Of a stretch of 64,000 nt of DNA, positions 7,964-17,809 are shown piece by piece; position 1 is the stretch's first letter; every line of letters starts with the position of its first letter. The stretch lies in the NCBI GenBank assembly GCA_020622085.1, contig JAHRYM010000001.1, forward strand, positions 1,663,144 to 1,727,143, in the 5' to 3' direction. The position numbers and the translations under genes were made by a program. The notes below the pieces were generated by a model that was not told the DNA's origin, made no database searches, and saw only the letters and a list, made by a program, of their open reading frames with translations. Origin of the DNA: Paracoccaceae bacterium. Lineage in GTDB: Bacteria; Pseudomonadota; Alphaproteobacteria; Rhodobacterales; Rhodobacteraceae.

Positions 7964-10900
7964 GCCTGTCGGACATCTTCATCAAGCGGCCGGTGCTTTC
8001 GGTCGTCTTCGGCCTGTTGATCCTGCTTCTGGGTCTGCAAGGCGTGTTCAACCTGCAGGTCCGCCAGTATCCGAAGGTGGACGAGACGGTGATCACCATC
8101 ACCACCGTCTATCCGGGCGCCGCCGCCGACCTGATCCAGGGCTTCGTGACATCGCCCATCGCGCGCGCCGTCGCCACGACGGAAAACGTCGACTACGTCA
8201 CCTCGCAGTCGCGGCCCTCGGCCTCGGTCGTCACCGTCAACATGCGACTGGGCGCGGACCCCGACGTGGCGCTGACGGAAGTCATGTCCAAGGTCCAGGA
8301 GGTGCGCAGCCAGCTTCCCGCCGACGCCAAGGATCCGACCATCGTCAAGGGCACGGGCATGACCTTCGCCACGATGTATCTGGCGATGCAGAACCCCAAC
8401 ATGACGCCCGAGCAACTGACCGAATACATCGAGCGCGTGATCCGGCCCCGCATGTCCACCATCCCCGGCGTGGCGGAAATCCAGGTGATCGGCGGGCAGG
8501 AATACGCCATGCGGGTCTGGATCGACCCGATCCGACTTGCTGGCCACGGGTTGACGGCGGCCGAGGTGATGGCGGCGATCAACAGCGCCAACTTCCTTTC
8601 GGCGCCGGGCAAGACCCGCAACGAATACGTCACCTATTCGATCACCATGCAGTCCACCCTGCAAACGCCCGAAGCCTTCGGCGCGCTGCCGATCAAGTCG
8701 GACGGCGATCAGGTGGTGCGGCTGCGCGACGTGGCGCGGGTCGAACTCGCCGCCGCATCGACCGACACGGTCGTGACCTTCAACGGCGAACCGGGCACCT
8801 TCATCGGTGTCTTCCCGACACCCGCGACCAACCCGCTCGACATGTCGGCGGCGGTGATCGACGAACTGCCCTCGATCCAGGCGGGCCTGCCGCAGGGCAT
8901 GTCGGTCAAGATGGTCTATGACAGCACCGAACAGATCAGCGCCTCGATCGACGAGGTGTTCAAGACCATCGCCGAAGCCGTGGCCATCGTCATCGTCATC
9001 ATCCTCTTGTTCCTCGGCTCGTTCCGGTCGGTGCTGATGCCCATCATCACCATCCCGCTGTCGCTGGTGGGGGTGATGTTCATCCTGTTCATGCTGGGCT
9101 ATTCGATCAACCTCCTGTCGCTTCTGGCGATGGTGCTGGCGATCGGACTGGTAGTCGATGACGCCATCGTTGTGGTCGAGAACATCCACCGCCATATCGA
9201 GGAGGGGCTGAGGCCGATGCAGGCGGCCTTCCTTGGGATGAAGGAAATCTTCGGCCCCGTCGTCGCCATGACGATCACGCTCGCCGCCGTCTTTGCGCCC
9301 CTTGCCTTCACCGGGGGCCTGACCGGATCCCTGTTCCGGGAATTTGCGATGACACTTGCGGGGGCCGTGGTCATTTCGGGGATGGTGGCACTGACCATCA
9401 CGCCGATGATGGCGGCGCGGATCCTGAAACGCGGCGGCCACAGCCGGTTCCAGATGTTCGTCGACAATACCTTCGACCGGCTGGCGGCTTGGTATGAACG
9501 GCGCGTCTCAAGTTCGCTCGACTACCGGCCCGTCACGGTGCTGACGGTCGTCGTTCTGGTCGGGCTGATGGGCTGGCTTTACACCAAGACCTCAAGCGAG
9601 CTGGCGCCCGAGGAAGATATCGGCGCGCTTTTCGCCATCGTCAATGCGCCGCCCTATGCGACCTCGGATTACACGGACACCTACATCCGCCAGATCCGCG
9701 ACAAGACCCACGATCTGCCCGAGCGCAAGATCGACTTCTCGATCACCGGCTTCGGCGGCGCAACGAACAGCGGCATCGCGCTCTGGGCCTTCAAGGACTG
9801 GGCCGACCGCGACCGGTCGCAAAAGGACATCCAGACCGACCTTCAGGCACGGATCGACACCGTTGCAGGCGTGCAGGCCTTCGTCTTTTCGCCGCCGTCG
9901 CTTCCCGGTGCGGGCGGGGGGCTTCCGATCGGATTGGTCCTGCAATCGACGGGCGACCCCTCGCGCGTCTACGAGGTGGGCGAAGAGATCAAGCAGCAGG
10001 CCATGGCTTCGGGCAAGTTCATCGTCGTGCAGAATTCGCTGGCCTTCAACGCACCGCAGGTGACGGTCACCATCGACCGCGAACGGGCGGCGGCGCTGAA
10101 CCTGCCGGCGCGCGAGATCGGCGCCACGCTGAGCCTGCTGGTCGGCGGCGGATCGTTCGCGCAGTTCGACCGCGATTCGAACAGCTACGACATCATCATG
10201 CAGGTGCCCGAAGCCTATCGGGCCAATCCCGAGAGCCTTGGCAAGTTCTACGTCCGCTCGCTCAGTGGCCAGATGGTGCCGCTCTCGGCGGTGGCGCAGA
10301 TCACCACCAATGTCTCGCCCGCCGCGATCGAACAGTTCAACCAGCTCAACTCGACCACGATCAGCGCCCTGCCCATGGTCGGCACTTCGACGGGCGACGG
10401 GCTGGCCACGCTTCTGGAGATTGCCAAGCCGATCCTGCCCGACGGGTTCTTCATCGACTATTCCGGCCAGTCCCGGCTGGAGGTGACGGAAGGCAATACC
10501 ATCGTCATCGCCTTCGCGCTGGCGATCGTCGCCATCTATCTGGTGCTTTCGGCGCAGTTCGAAAGCTTCCGCGATCCGCTGATCATCCTGATGTCGGTGC
10601 CCCTGTCGATCTTCGGGGCCATCGTGCCCCTGAACCTCGGGCTTGGCACGCTCAACATCTACACGCAGGTGGGCCTGATCACGCTGATCGGGCTGATTAC
10701 CAAGCACGGCATCCTGCTGGTGGAGTTTGCCAACCAGATCCGCCGCGACCGGGGCCTTTCGCGCCGCGACGGCATCATCGCTTCGGCCAAGGTGCGGCTC
10801 AGGCCGATCCTGATGACCACGGCGGCGATGGCGCTGGGGGTCGTGCCGCTGATCACGGCGCAAGGCGCGGGTGCTGCGGCGCGCTATTCGATGGGGCTGG

Positions 10901-11040
10901 TGATCTTTTCCGGCATCAGCATCGGCACGATCTTCACGCTTTTCGTGGTGCCGATGTTCTACACCCTGATTTCCCCGCGCGAGATGCCGCGCGCCCCCGA
11001 GGAACCGGACGCGAAGCTGGCGGCAGGTGCCGGGCACTGA
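7960..11040 (+). CDS. RND multidrug efflux pump, inner-membrane permease
   Basis: A 1026-residue proton-driven RND transporter with two repeats of six membrane segments and large periplasmic loops. Visible marks: the N-terminus SDIFIKRPVLSVVFGLLIL, the TM4 proton-relay pair of Asp in AIGLVVDDAIVVVENIHRH, and the second-half signature LITLIGLITKHGILLVEFANQIRR split over TM10. Family knowledge places it as a homotrimer exporting amphipathic compounds with the upstream adaptor. The closest groups by feel are the MexF/MdtB-like alphaproteobacterial pumps; the substrate is not inferable. It is followed by a 15-base tandem repeat and an unrelated cupin gene. Confidence 0.95.
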   Translation: MSLSDIFIKRPVLSVVFGLLILLLGLQGVFNLQVRQYPKVDETVITITTVYPGAAADLIQGFVTSPIARAVATTENVDYVTSQSRPSASVVTVNMRLGADPDVALTEVMSKVQEVRSQLPADAKDPTIVKGTGMTFATMYLAMQNPNMTPEQLTEYIERVIRPRMSTIPGVAEIQVIGGQEYAMRVWIDPIRLAGHGLTAAEVMAAINSANFLSAPGKTRNEYVTYSITMQSTLQTPEAFGALPIKSDGDQVVRLRDVARVELAAASTDTVVTFNGEPGTFIGVFPTPATNPLDMSAAVIDELPSIQAGLPQGMSVKMVYDSTEQISASIDEVFKTIAEAVAIVIVIILLFLGSFRSVLMPIITIPLSLVGVMFILFMLGYSINLLSLLAMVLAIGLVVDDAIVVVENIHRHIEEGLRPMQAAFLGMKEIFGPVVAMTITLAAVFAPLAFTGGLTGSLFREFAMTLAGAVVISGMVALTITPMMAARILKRGGHSRFQMFVDNTFDRLAAWYERRVSSSLDYRPVTVLTVVVLVGLMGWLYTKTSSELAPEEDIGALFAIVNAPPYATSDYTDTYIRQIRDKTHDLPERKIDFSITGFGGATNSGIALWAFKDWADRDRSQKDIQTDLQARIDTVAGVQAFVFSPPSLPGAGGGLPIGLVLQSTGDPSRVYEVGEEIKQQAMASGKFIVVQNSLAFNAPQVTVTIDRERAAALNLPAREIGATLSLLVGGGSFAQFDRDSNSYDIIMQVPEAYRANPESLGKFYVRSLSGQMVPLSAVAQITTNVSPAAIEQFNQLNSTTISALPMVGTSTGDGLATLLEIAKPILPDGFFIDYSGQSRLEVTEGNTIVIAFALAIVAIYLVLSAQFESFRDPLIILMSVPLSIFGAIVPLNLGLGTLNIYTQVGLITLIGLITKHGILLVEFANQIRRDRGLSRRDGIIASAKVRLRPILMTTAAMALGVVPLITAQGAGAAARYSMGLVIFSGISIGTIFTLFVVPMFYTLISPREMPRAPEEPDAKLAAGAGH

Positions 11041-11060
11041 GACAGACCGGGCGGGCCTGC

Positions 11061-11105
11061 ACCGGGCTGGCCTCCACCGGGCTGGCCTCCACCGGGCTGG
11101 CCGCT
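11061..11105. repeat. 15-base tandem repeat, about 2.8 copies
   Basis: ACCGGGCTGGCCTCC is repeated head to tail at 11061-11075 and 11076-11090, with a third partial copy ending CCGCT. It lies in the gap after the RND pump stop codon. No coding or hairpin role is evident. It is one of three 15-base tandem repeats in intergenic DNA of this window. Confidence 0.85.
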
Positions 11106-11196
11106 CCTGCCAAAGTGACCGGCTGCCCGGCTTGCCGGACCAGCACCCGCGCACCATCTTCGCATGACCGCTCAGGCATCGGGCCGGACCGCCAAG

Positions 11197-11226
11197 GGGA
11201 GGATGCGCGATGGGAGGATGCGCGAT
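11197..11226 (+). repeat. Tandem duplication of ribosome site plus start codon
   Basis: GGGAGGATGCGCGAT occurs twice in direct tandem (11197-11211 and 11212-11226). Each copy contains GGGAGG and supplies an ATG seven bases later (11210 and 11225), in the same frame. The cupin gene therefore has two equally good start sites differing by five codons. Confidence 0.85.
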
Positions 11227-11569
11227 GGGAACCGAAAAGGCGGCCCCGGAGACCAGGGGCGTCACGGTGGAACTGCTGTCGGTGCTCGATCTGGGGCCGG
11301 AAATCGCGGGGATGGACGGGCGCCGGATGCGGATGCGCAAGGTGACGATCGCCCCCGGCGGCGTCTTCGGCCCGCTGCATGATCATGTGGACCGGCCGGG
11401 CGCCGTCTTCATCCTGGAAGGTACCATCACCGATCACCGCGGCGGCGTCGCCACGGACTACGGCCCGGGTCCGGGCTGGCCCGAAGACCACGACACCCTG
11501 CACTGGCTGGAAAACCGCGGAACAATTCCGGCGGTGGAAATCTCGGTCGACATCATCCGGCAGGGTTGA
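11210..11569 (+). CDS. Small single-domain cupin protein
   Basis: A 119-residue protein (114 if translation begins at the second ATG, 11225; both starts have an identical GGGAGG site because of the 15-base duplication). It is a cupin beta-barrel. Motif 1 is GPLHDHVDRPGAVFILEG, with the H-x-H metal ligands and the distal Glu; motif 2 is around HDTLHWLENRG. No signal peptide is present, so it is probably cytoplasmic. It sits between the two RND systems but is not overlapping with either. The role is unknown; small cupins of this kind are usually annotated only by fold. Confidence 0.8.
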   Translation: MGGCAMGTEKAAPETRGVTVELLSVLDLGPEIAGMDGRRMRMRKVTIAPGGVFGPLHDHVDRPGAVFILEGTITDHRGGVATDYGPGPGWPEDHDTLHWLENRGTIPAVEISVDIIRQG

Positions 11570-11778
11570 AGTCTGCGCGCCGGTGCAGGGCGCGGGCACC
11601 CTTCGCAGGTTTTTCGCCCGACGCGCGACGGAAAGTGCCGCTTGCCCCCGTTTCACCCGGAGCGACGCGGTGTCGCCCGCTGCGGCGATTGCCGCGCCCC
11701 GCCATCGGGCCTAAGCTTTGCCCGCCAGACCTGACCCCGGCTGGCCGAAGGTCCGCCACGCCCACGCCCCGGAGCCCC

Positions 11779-13107
11779 ATGCGCCTGTTTCCCGCCCCCA
11801 CCAAACGCCCCCCGGCCTTCGCGCCGGCGCATTCCCTGGCGCCGGCGCTTGCAATGCTTCTGGCGCTGTCAGTCGCCCTGCCGGCGCCCGCGCTGGCGCA
11901 ATCCGCATCGGGCGCGCAGGCCCCGGCACCCTCCAAAGGTCAGCCGGCCGGAACGGGTGGCGGCGCAGGGGGCGGCATGGGCGATGGCGCCCATGGCTCC
12001 GACACCACGCGCGGCCCGGCCGAGGTGGGCGTCATGCAGGTGCAGTCCCAGACCGTGCCCCTGTCCGTGACCCTGCCCGGCCGCGCCGTTGCCCATGCCG
12101 CGACCACCATACGCCCCCGCGTCGGCGGCATCATCACCGAAATCCTTTATGTTCCCGGCACGCAGGTTCAGGCCGGCACCCCCCTTTTCCGCATCGACCC
12201 GCTGGCCTATGAGGCCGCGCAGACCTCTGCCCGCGCGGAACTGGCCCGTGCGGAGGCACGATTGCCGGTGGCCGAGGCCGCCCTTTTGCGCGCCGAGAAG
12301 CTCGAAGGCGCCACGACCACGGTTGCCGCACTTGATACCGCGCGCGCTGCGGCCCTTGCCGCCCGTGCCGATGTCGAGGAAGCGCGGGCGCAACTGCGGC
12401 TGGCTGATGCGCAGCTTTCATGGACCGAAGTCACGGCACCGATTTCCGGCATCATCGGCGTGGCGACGGTCTCGGTCGGCGATCTGGTCACCGCCAATCA
12501 GGCCGGCGCGATGGCCGAACTGGTGCAGATTGATCCGATCTATGTCGACGTAACAGAACCGTCGGTCGACAGGTTGCGGATGGCTGCCCGTATCGCCAGT
12601 GGCGAGGTTCGTGCGCCGGCCACCCCGCGCCTCCGCCTGAGGCTGGAAGACGGCACGGAATATGACCCCGCCGGCGAGTTCGTCGCCCCCGGCCCCACGG
12701 TATCGGTCACCACGGCGACACGTTCGCTGCGCTTTCGCTTCCCGAACCCCGAGGGCCGTATCCTGCCCGGCATGTTCCTGCGCGGTGACCTGGAACAGGG
12801 CGATCTGACAGCGATCCTCGTGCCCCAGCGCGCGACCTCGCGCAGCCCCGATGGCAGCCTGAACGCCTGGGTGGCCGAGGATGGCAAGGCGCGGGCGAGG
12901 AAACTCACGGCCCTTGGCACACATGGCAATGCCTGGGTGGTCACGGGCGGCGTGGCGGCGGGCGAAACCCTGCTGGTAGACGGCACCACGAACCTGCACG
13001 AGGGCGACGGGCTGACCCAGGTGCCCGTCACCATCGACGCATTGGGGGTCGTGCGGGCGACGGGCCAACCCGTTCGGCCCGCCGACACCGCGAAGCCCGG
13101 GAACTGA
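11779..13107 (+). CDS. RND efflux periplasmic adaptor (AcrA/MexA type)
   Basis: A 442-residue adaptor. ATG 11779 is chosen because GGAG lies just upstream and a Sec signal follows (hydrophobic LAPALAMLLALSVALPAPALA, AxA cleavage before QSASG). A Gly-rich linker precedes the mature domain. Family marks: VTLPGRAVAHAATTIRPRVGGII, YVPGTQVQAGTPLFRIDPL, the hairpin from about residue 140 to 210, and SWTEVTAPISGIIG. The C-terminal region contains LVPQRATSRSPDGS, as in AcrA/MexA relatives. It differs clearly from the first adaptor of this region, so it belongs to a second pump. Only three bases separate its stop from the next start. Confidence 0.93.
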   Translation: MRLFPAPTKRPPAFAPAHSLAPALAMLLALSVALPAPALAQSASGAQAPAPSKGQPAGTGGGAGGGMGDGAHGSDTTRGPAEVGVMQVQSQTVPLSVTLPGRAVAHAATTIRPRVGGIITEILYVPGTQVQAGTPLFRIDPLAYEAAQTSARAELARAEARLPVAEAALLRAEKLEGATTTVAALDTARAAALAARADVEEARAQLRLADAQLSWTEVTAPISGIIGVATVSVGDLVTANQAGAMAELVQIDPIYVDVTEPSVDRLRMAARIASGEVRAPATPRLRLRLEDGTEYDPAGEFVAPGPTVSVTTATRSLRFRFPNPEGRILPGMFLRGDLEQGDLTAILVPQRATSRSPDGSLNAWVAEDGKARARKLTALGTHGNAWVVTGGVAAGETLLVDGTTNLHEGDGLTQVPVTIDALGVVRATGQPVRPADTAKPGN

Positions 13108-13110
13108 GCG

Positions 13111-16100
13111 ATGGCGCAGTTCTTCATTGATCGCCCGGTCTTTGCCTGGGTGCTGGCCATCATCACCATGCTTTTCGGCGCATGGGGCCTGACCACGCTG
13201 CCGGTCGCGCAATATCCCAGCATCGCCCCCACGACGGTGCGCATCGGTGCGACCTATTCCGGCGCTTCGGCCGAGGTCACCGAAAATTCGGTTACATCGG
13301 TCATCGAGGATGGGCTCACGGGGCTTGACGGCCTGCTTTACATGAGTTCGAGTTCCTCGGCCTCGGGGCAGGCATCGGTTTCGCTGGTGTTTTCCGATGA
13401 GATCGACCCGGACATGGCGCAGATCCAGGTGCAGAACAAGCTGCAACTGATCCAGAATGCCCTGCCCGACACGGTGCTGCAACGCGGGCTTTCCGTCACG
13501 CGGTCGGGCACGTCGACGCTGATGGTCGGCGCGCTGGTGTCGCGCGACGGGCGCTTCACCTCGCTGCAACTGGGTGACATGCTCCACCAGCTTGTCGAGG
13601 AGGCGATCCTGCGCACCGATGGGGTGGGCGCGATCAACATCTTCGGCTCGGGCTATGCGATGCGGGTCTGGCTCGATCCCCTGAAGCTCGCGCGCTACCA
13701 GATGACGCCCGCAGACGTGACCCAGGCCATCGCCGACCAGAACACCACGGTCAGCGTCGGATCTCTTGGCTCGCAGCCGGTGGTGCCGGGACAGCAACTG
13801 ACCGTGGCGCTTTCGGCGCAAACACAGATGTCTTCGGTCGAGGAATTCGAACGGATCATCCTGCGGACCGAATCCGAAGGCGGCACCGTGCACCTGTCGG
13901 ACGTGGCCCGTATCGAGATCGGTCAGGAACGCTATGGGTCAAGCGCGCGGTTCAACGGCATGCCCGGCGCGGGGTTCGGCGTGAACCTTGCCACCGGCGC
14001 CAATGCGGTCGATACGGCCCAGCGGGTGCGCGAGACGCTGGCGCGGATCGCGCCGGCCCTGCCCCAGGGCGTCGAGGTCGTCTATCCCTATGACACCTCG
14101 CCCTTCATCGAGGCCTCGATCGGCAAGGTCTACAAGACGCTGTTCGAGGCAGTGGGCCTTGTCTTTCTTGTGATCCTCGTCTTCCTGCAAAGCTGGCGGG
14201 CGACGATCATCCCGACCGTCGCCGTTCCCGTCGTTCTTCTGGGCACCTTCGGGGTGCTGGCGCTGGCGGGGCTGTCGATCAACACCCTGACGATGTTTGC
14301 GCTGGTGCTGGCGATCGGGCTGCTGGTCGACGATGCGATCGTCGTGGTCGAGAACGTCGAGCGCGTGATGGAGGAGACCGGCCTTGATGCCCACACCGCC
14401 ACGCGCCGTTCCATGCACGAGATCACCCCGGCGCTCGTGGGGATCGTGCTGGTGCTTTCGGCGGTGTTCCTGCCCATGGCCTTCATGTCGGGACCGACCG
14501 GCGTGATCTATCGGCAGTTCTCGGTGACGATCATCGCGGCGATGATGCTGTCGCTCGCCGTCGCCATGATCCTGACACCCGCGATGTGCGCGGCGCTGCT
14601 GAGACCGCGCCCGCATGGTGGCAGCAACCCGCCTTCGCGCTGGTTCAACCGCAACCTTGCCCGCGCCACCCGTGGCTATGGCCTTGGCGTCGGCGCCGGG
14701 CTCAGGCGGCCCTTGCGGCTTTTCGTGCTGCTTCTGGCCATCGGCGCAGGCTCGGCCGGGCTTTACGGGGTGCTGCCCTCGTCCTTTGTGCCGCAGGAGG
14801 ACCAGGGGGTGATCATGGCGTCGCTGCGACTGGCCGAAGGCTCGACCACCGCCCAGACCGAGGCCGTGTCGCAGGAAGTGGAAACCTGGCTCAACACCGA
14901 TCAGGCCGATGCGGTGGCCTCGGTCTTTGTCGCCCAGGGGTTCGGCTTCGGCTCGTCGGGCCAGAACACGGCGATGCTGTTCATCAAGCTCAGGGATTTC
15001 GCGGAACGCCCGTCGAAAAGCGCGGGCGCCGTGGTGCAGGCCGGAAACAACCGGTTCCGTGGCCATCGCGCCGGCAACATCATCTTCACCCAGCCCCCGG
15101 CGATCCAGGGACTGGGCAACAGCGCCGGGTTTTCGTTCTTCCTGATCGACCAGTCCGGCGCGGGTCAGGGCGCGCTGGAGGATGCCGCGACCGACCTTGT
15201 CGCCCGCGCGACCGATGATGGCCGCGCCACCGGCTTTCGCGGCCATGAACGCGCGCGCCGCCCGGCGCTCAAGCTGGACATCGACCAGCAGAAGGCCCGC
15301 GCCCTGGGCATTTCCGTCGCGGATGTGAACGCGATGCTTTCAGTGGTGTTTTCGGGGCGGCAGGTGAACGATTTCGAGATGGGCAGCGAGCTGCGCCCCG
15401 TCATCGTGCAGGGCGCTGCGGAATGGCGGATGCAGCCCGAACATGTCGATGCCTGGTTCGCCCGCAACGCCACCCGCGAGATGGTGCCGTTTTCCAGCTT
15501 CCTCACGCCCCGCTGGGACGAGACATCGCCCAACCTCAACCGCTATGGCGGCACGCGCGCGATCGAGATTTCGGGCTCTCCGTCCGAGGGCGTCTCGACC
15601 GGGGAGGCGATGGCGATGATCGAGACCTTCGTGGCCGACATGCCGGGCGGCTACGGCGTGGCATGGACGGGGATTTCCTATCAGGAACGGCTGGCGGGCA
15701 ATCAGGCGCCGCTGCTTTACGCCATGTCGGCGCTGGTGGTGTTTCTCTGCCTTGCAGCACTTTACGAAAGCTGGACGGTGCCCTTTGCGGTGATGCTTTC
15801 GGTGCCGGTCGGGCTATTGGGCGCGCTGGCGGCGGCGCAGGTCTTTGGCCAGTCCAATGATGTCTATTTCAAGGTGGGCCTGCTCACGACCATCGGTCTT
15901 GCCGCCCGCAATGCCATCCTGATCGTCGAGTTCGCCCAGGCGCTGCACGAACAGGGGCTTGGCCTGATCGAGGCTGCGCGCAAGGCGGCAGAGCTGCGGC
16001 TGCGCCCGATCCTGATGACAAGCTTCGCCTTCATGCTGGGGGTGCTGCCGCTGGCTGTTGCGACCGGCGCGGGCGCGGCTGCGCAGCGCGCCATCGGCAT

Positions 16101-16224
16101 CGGCGTCCTGGGCGGGATGCTTTCGTCGGTGGTGATCGGCATTTTCATGGTGCCGGCCTTCTACCTGCTGGTGAAGCGCCTGTTCGATCGGGGCACGAAC
16201 GCCGGAGGCCGGACTGCGGAGTGA
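13111..16224 (+). CDS. RND multidrug efflux pump, HAE-1 type (AcrB/MexB-like)
   Basis: A 1037-residue HAE-1 pump. The N-terminus MAQFFIDRPVFAWVLAIITM and the SEVTENSVTSVIE-type segment (here AEVTENSVTSVIE) are characteristic of AcrB relatives. The TM4 proton-relay Asp pair is in AIGLLVDDAIVVVENVERVM, and TM10-11 contain LAARNAILIVEFAQAL. The length matches the family. It pairs with the adaptor three bases upstream. Neither this nor the first RND unit carries a TolC/OprM-like gene, so an outer-membrane channel from elsewhere must be used. No TetR or MarR repressor is adjacent. Confidence 0.95.
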   Translation: MAQFFIDRPVFAWVLAIITMLFGAWGLTTLPVAQYPSIAPTTVRIGATYSGASAEVTENSVTSVIEDGLTGLDGLLYMSSSSSASGQASVSLVFSDEIDPDMAQIQVQNKLQLIQNALPDTVLQRGLSVTRSGTSTLMVGALVSRDGRFTSLQLGDMLHQLVEEAILRTDGVGAINIFGSGYAMRVWLDPLKLARYQMTPADVTQAIADQNTTVSVGSLGSQPVVPGQQLTVALSAQTQMSSVEEFERIILRTESEGGTVHLSDVARIEIGQERYGSSARFNGMPGAGFGVNLATGANAVDTAQRVRETLARIAPALPQGVEVVYPYDTSPFIEASIGKVYKTLFEAVGLVFLVILVFLQSWRATIIPTVAVPVVLLGTFGVLALAGLSINTLTMFALVLAIGLLVDDAIVVVENVERVMEETGLDAHTATRRSMHEITPALVGIVLVLSAVFLPMAFMSGPTGVIYRQFSVTIIAAMMLSLAVAMILTPAMCAALLRPRPHGGSNPPSRWFNRNLARATRGYGLGVGAGLRRPLRLFVLLLAIGAGSAGLYGVLPSSFVPQEDQGVIMASLRLAEGSTTAQTEAVSQEVETWLNTDQADAVASVFVAQGFGFGSSGQNTAMLFIKLRDFAERPSKSAGAVVQAGNNRFRGHRAGNIIFTQPPAIQGLGNSAGFSFFLIDQSGAGQGALEDAATDLVARATDDGRATGFRGHERARRPALKLDIDQQKARALGISVADVNAMLSVVFSGRQVNDFEMGSELRPVIVQGAAEWRMQPEHVDAWFARNATREMVPFSSFLTPRWDETSPNLNRYGGTRAIEISGSPSEGVSTGEAMAMIETFVADMPGGYGVAWTGISYQERLAGNQAPLLYAMSALVVFLCLAALYESWTVPFAVMLSVPVGLLGALAAAQVFGQSNDVYFKVGLLTTIGLAARNAILIVEFAQALHEQGLGLIEAARKAAELRLRPILMTSFAFMLGVLPLAVATGAGAAAQRAIGIGVLGGMLSSVVIGIFMVPAFYLLVKRLFDRGTNAGGRTAE

Positions 16225-16315
16225 CCATCGGCACCGGGCCCGGCACCTGCGGTCGGGGCTGGAACAGGCCTGCGTCATGGGGCATGATCGAACCTGTGGT
16301 CTTGCGGGGTATGTG

Positions 16316-17683
16316 ATGGGGTTTTCCGGTCGTTTCCGCCCTGGGCGCCGTTTCGCGCTGGTTGCGCTGGCTGTCGCCGCCCTTGCCGCGACGGAGACAG
16401 CCCTGCATGTCCGCGCCGCGCCGGTGGATGCTGCCATCACCCTTGATCCCGCAAGCAAGCATCAGGTGATGACCGGCTGGGAAGCCACCGCGAACCTGAT
16501 CGACACGATCACTCCCGAAGCCACCCGCAACCAGACCGACGAGGCGCGCATGGCGGTGACGGAGGCGGGGATCAACCGGGTCCGGCTGGAGATCACCGCA
16601 GGCGCTGAAAATCGCACGGGGAAAATGCGCGATTTCATCGCCGGCCGCATCGGCTATGACCGATACAAGCCCTTCCGCTACCGGATCGAGAACGACAACG
16701 ACGACCCCTTCGTGATTGATCCGGCCGGCTTCGATTTCGCCGAACTCGACTGGCATGTGGAAAACACCGTCCTGCCGATGCGCGAACTCCTGGCGGAACA
16801 GGGGGAAAGGCTGGTGATCAACCTTTGCTACGTCGCCTTCGGCAATGGACGCACGATCCACATGCAGCCCGAGGAATATGCCGAACTGATGCAGGCCACC
16901 TTCCGCCACCTGCGCGATAGCTACGGGATCGTGCCCGACCTGATCGAGGTCATGCTGGAGCCCGACCTGGATCGGGGATGGACAGGGCGCGACATGGGCC
17001 TTGCAATGGTGGCGACACGGCACCGGCTGGCCGCCGATGGCTTCCACCCCGGTTTCGTAGTGCCCTCGGTCACCGACATGTCGCACACCCTGCCCTTCCT
17101 TGACGCCATCCTGGATGTCGACGGCACCGCCCCCCTGATCCGCGAGGTGTCCTACCATCGCTACAAGGGTGCAAACCCCGCGACATTGGCCGCGATCGCC
17201 GAGGCGGCGGCACGGATCGGCGCCCAGACCGCGATGCTGGAATGGTGGTTCGGCAAGGCCACCTACAAGGTTCTGCTGGAAGATCTGGCCATCGGCAACA
17301 ACGCCGCCTGGCAGGGCCGGTCGATCGACAGCCTGGTGGAACGCGGCGACGATGGGGCGCTGCGGCTTCGGCCCGATGTGGCGCTGAACGCCCGGTATTT
17401 CCGCAATATCCCGGTGGGCAGCCGCCGGATCGGGGCGCAAAGCAGCGATCCACAGGTCACGCCCCTGGCCTTTGTCACACCGAAAGGGGGCACGGTCGTC
17501 ATCCTGACCGCCCGCCGCGCGGGCCAGGCGGTGCTGCACGACATGCCCCCCGGACCCTACCGCATCACCGGCACCTTCAAGGATGGAACACCATGGCCCG
17601 GTCTGGCCGGCCTTGCCAGCGCCGATGGCAGCCTTGTCCTCCGGCTGCCCGGCGCGGGTGTCTTTGCCGTCGCCCCGGAATGA
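16316..17683 (+). CDS. Secreted clan-A glycoside hydrolase-like protein (GH30-like)
   Basis: A 455-residue exported protein. ATG 16316 has GGGG six bases upstream and begins an Arg-rich signal (MGFSGRFRPGRRFALVALAV..AATE) cleaved near residue 35. The mature start SKHQVMTGWEATANL resembles the GH30 opening motif. A likely acid/base Glu is E215 in EVMLEPDL (end of strand 4). A likely nucleophile is E309 in MLEWWFG (strand 7), and SYHRYKG matches the strand-6 tyrosine/His region. A small beta domain closes the protein (about residues 390-455). I infer a retaining TIM-barrel glycosidase of unknown substrate; catalytic assignment is by pattern only. It precedes the glycan island. Confidence 0.62.
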   Translation: MGFSGRFRPGRRFALVALAVAALAATETALHVRAAPVDAAITLDPASKHQVMTGWEATANLIDTITPEATRNQTDEARMAVTEAGINRVRLEITAGAENRTGKMRDFIAGRIGYDRYKPFRYRIENDNDDPFVIDPAGFDFAELDWHVENTVLPMRELLAEQGERLVINLCYVAFGNGRTIHMQPEEYAELMQATFRHLRDSYGIVPDLIEVMLEPDLDRGWTGRDMGLAMVATRHRLAADGFHPGFVVPSVTDMSHTLPFLDAILDVDGTAPLIREVSYHRYKGANPATLAAIAEAAARIGAQTAMLEWWFGKATYKVLLEDLAIGNNAAWQGRSIDSLVERGDDGALRLRPDVALNARYFRNIPVGSRRIGAQSSDPQVTPLAFVTPKGGTVVILTARRAGQAVLHDMPPGPYRITGTFKDGTPWPGLAGLASADGSLVLRLPGAGVFAVAPE

Positions 17684-17809
17684 CAATGACCATGGCCGCC
17701 CGCCGCACAATCCCGCCCGAATTAGCGGGATTGTCCGCAGAACCACGTATTTGCCAATGGGCCTGCAGTTTTCTGCAACCGCGTGACCACCAAGATGCTT
17801 AAATAACCC

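Noticed and set aside
7576..9441. 621-codon open frame antisense to the first RND adaptor and pump
   Set aside because: It shows Asp/His/Arg-rich low-complexity composition typical of antisense reading of GC-rich genes and spans two well-supported genes.
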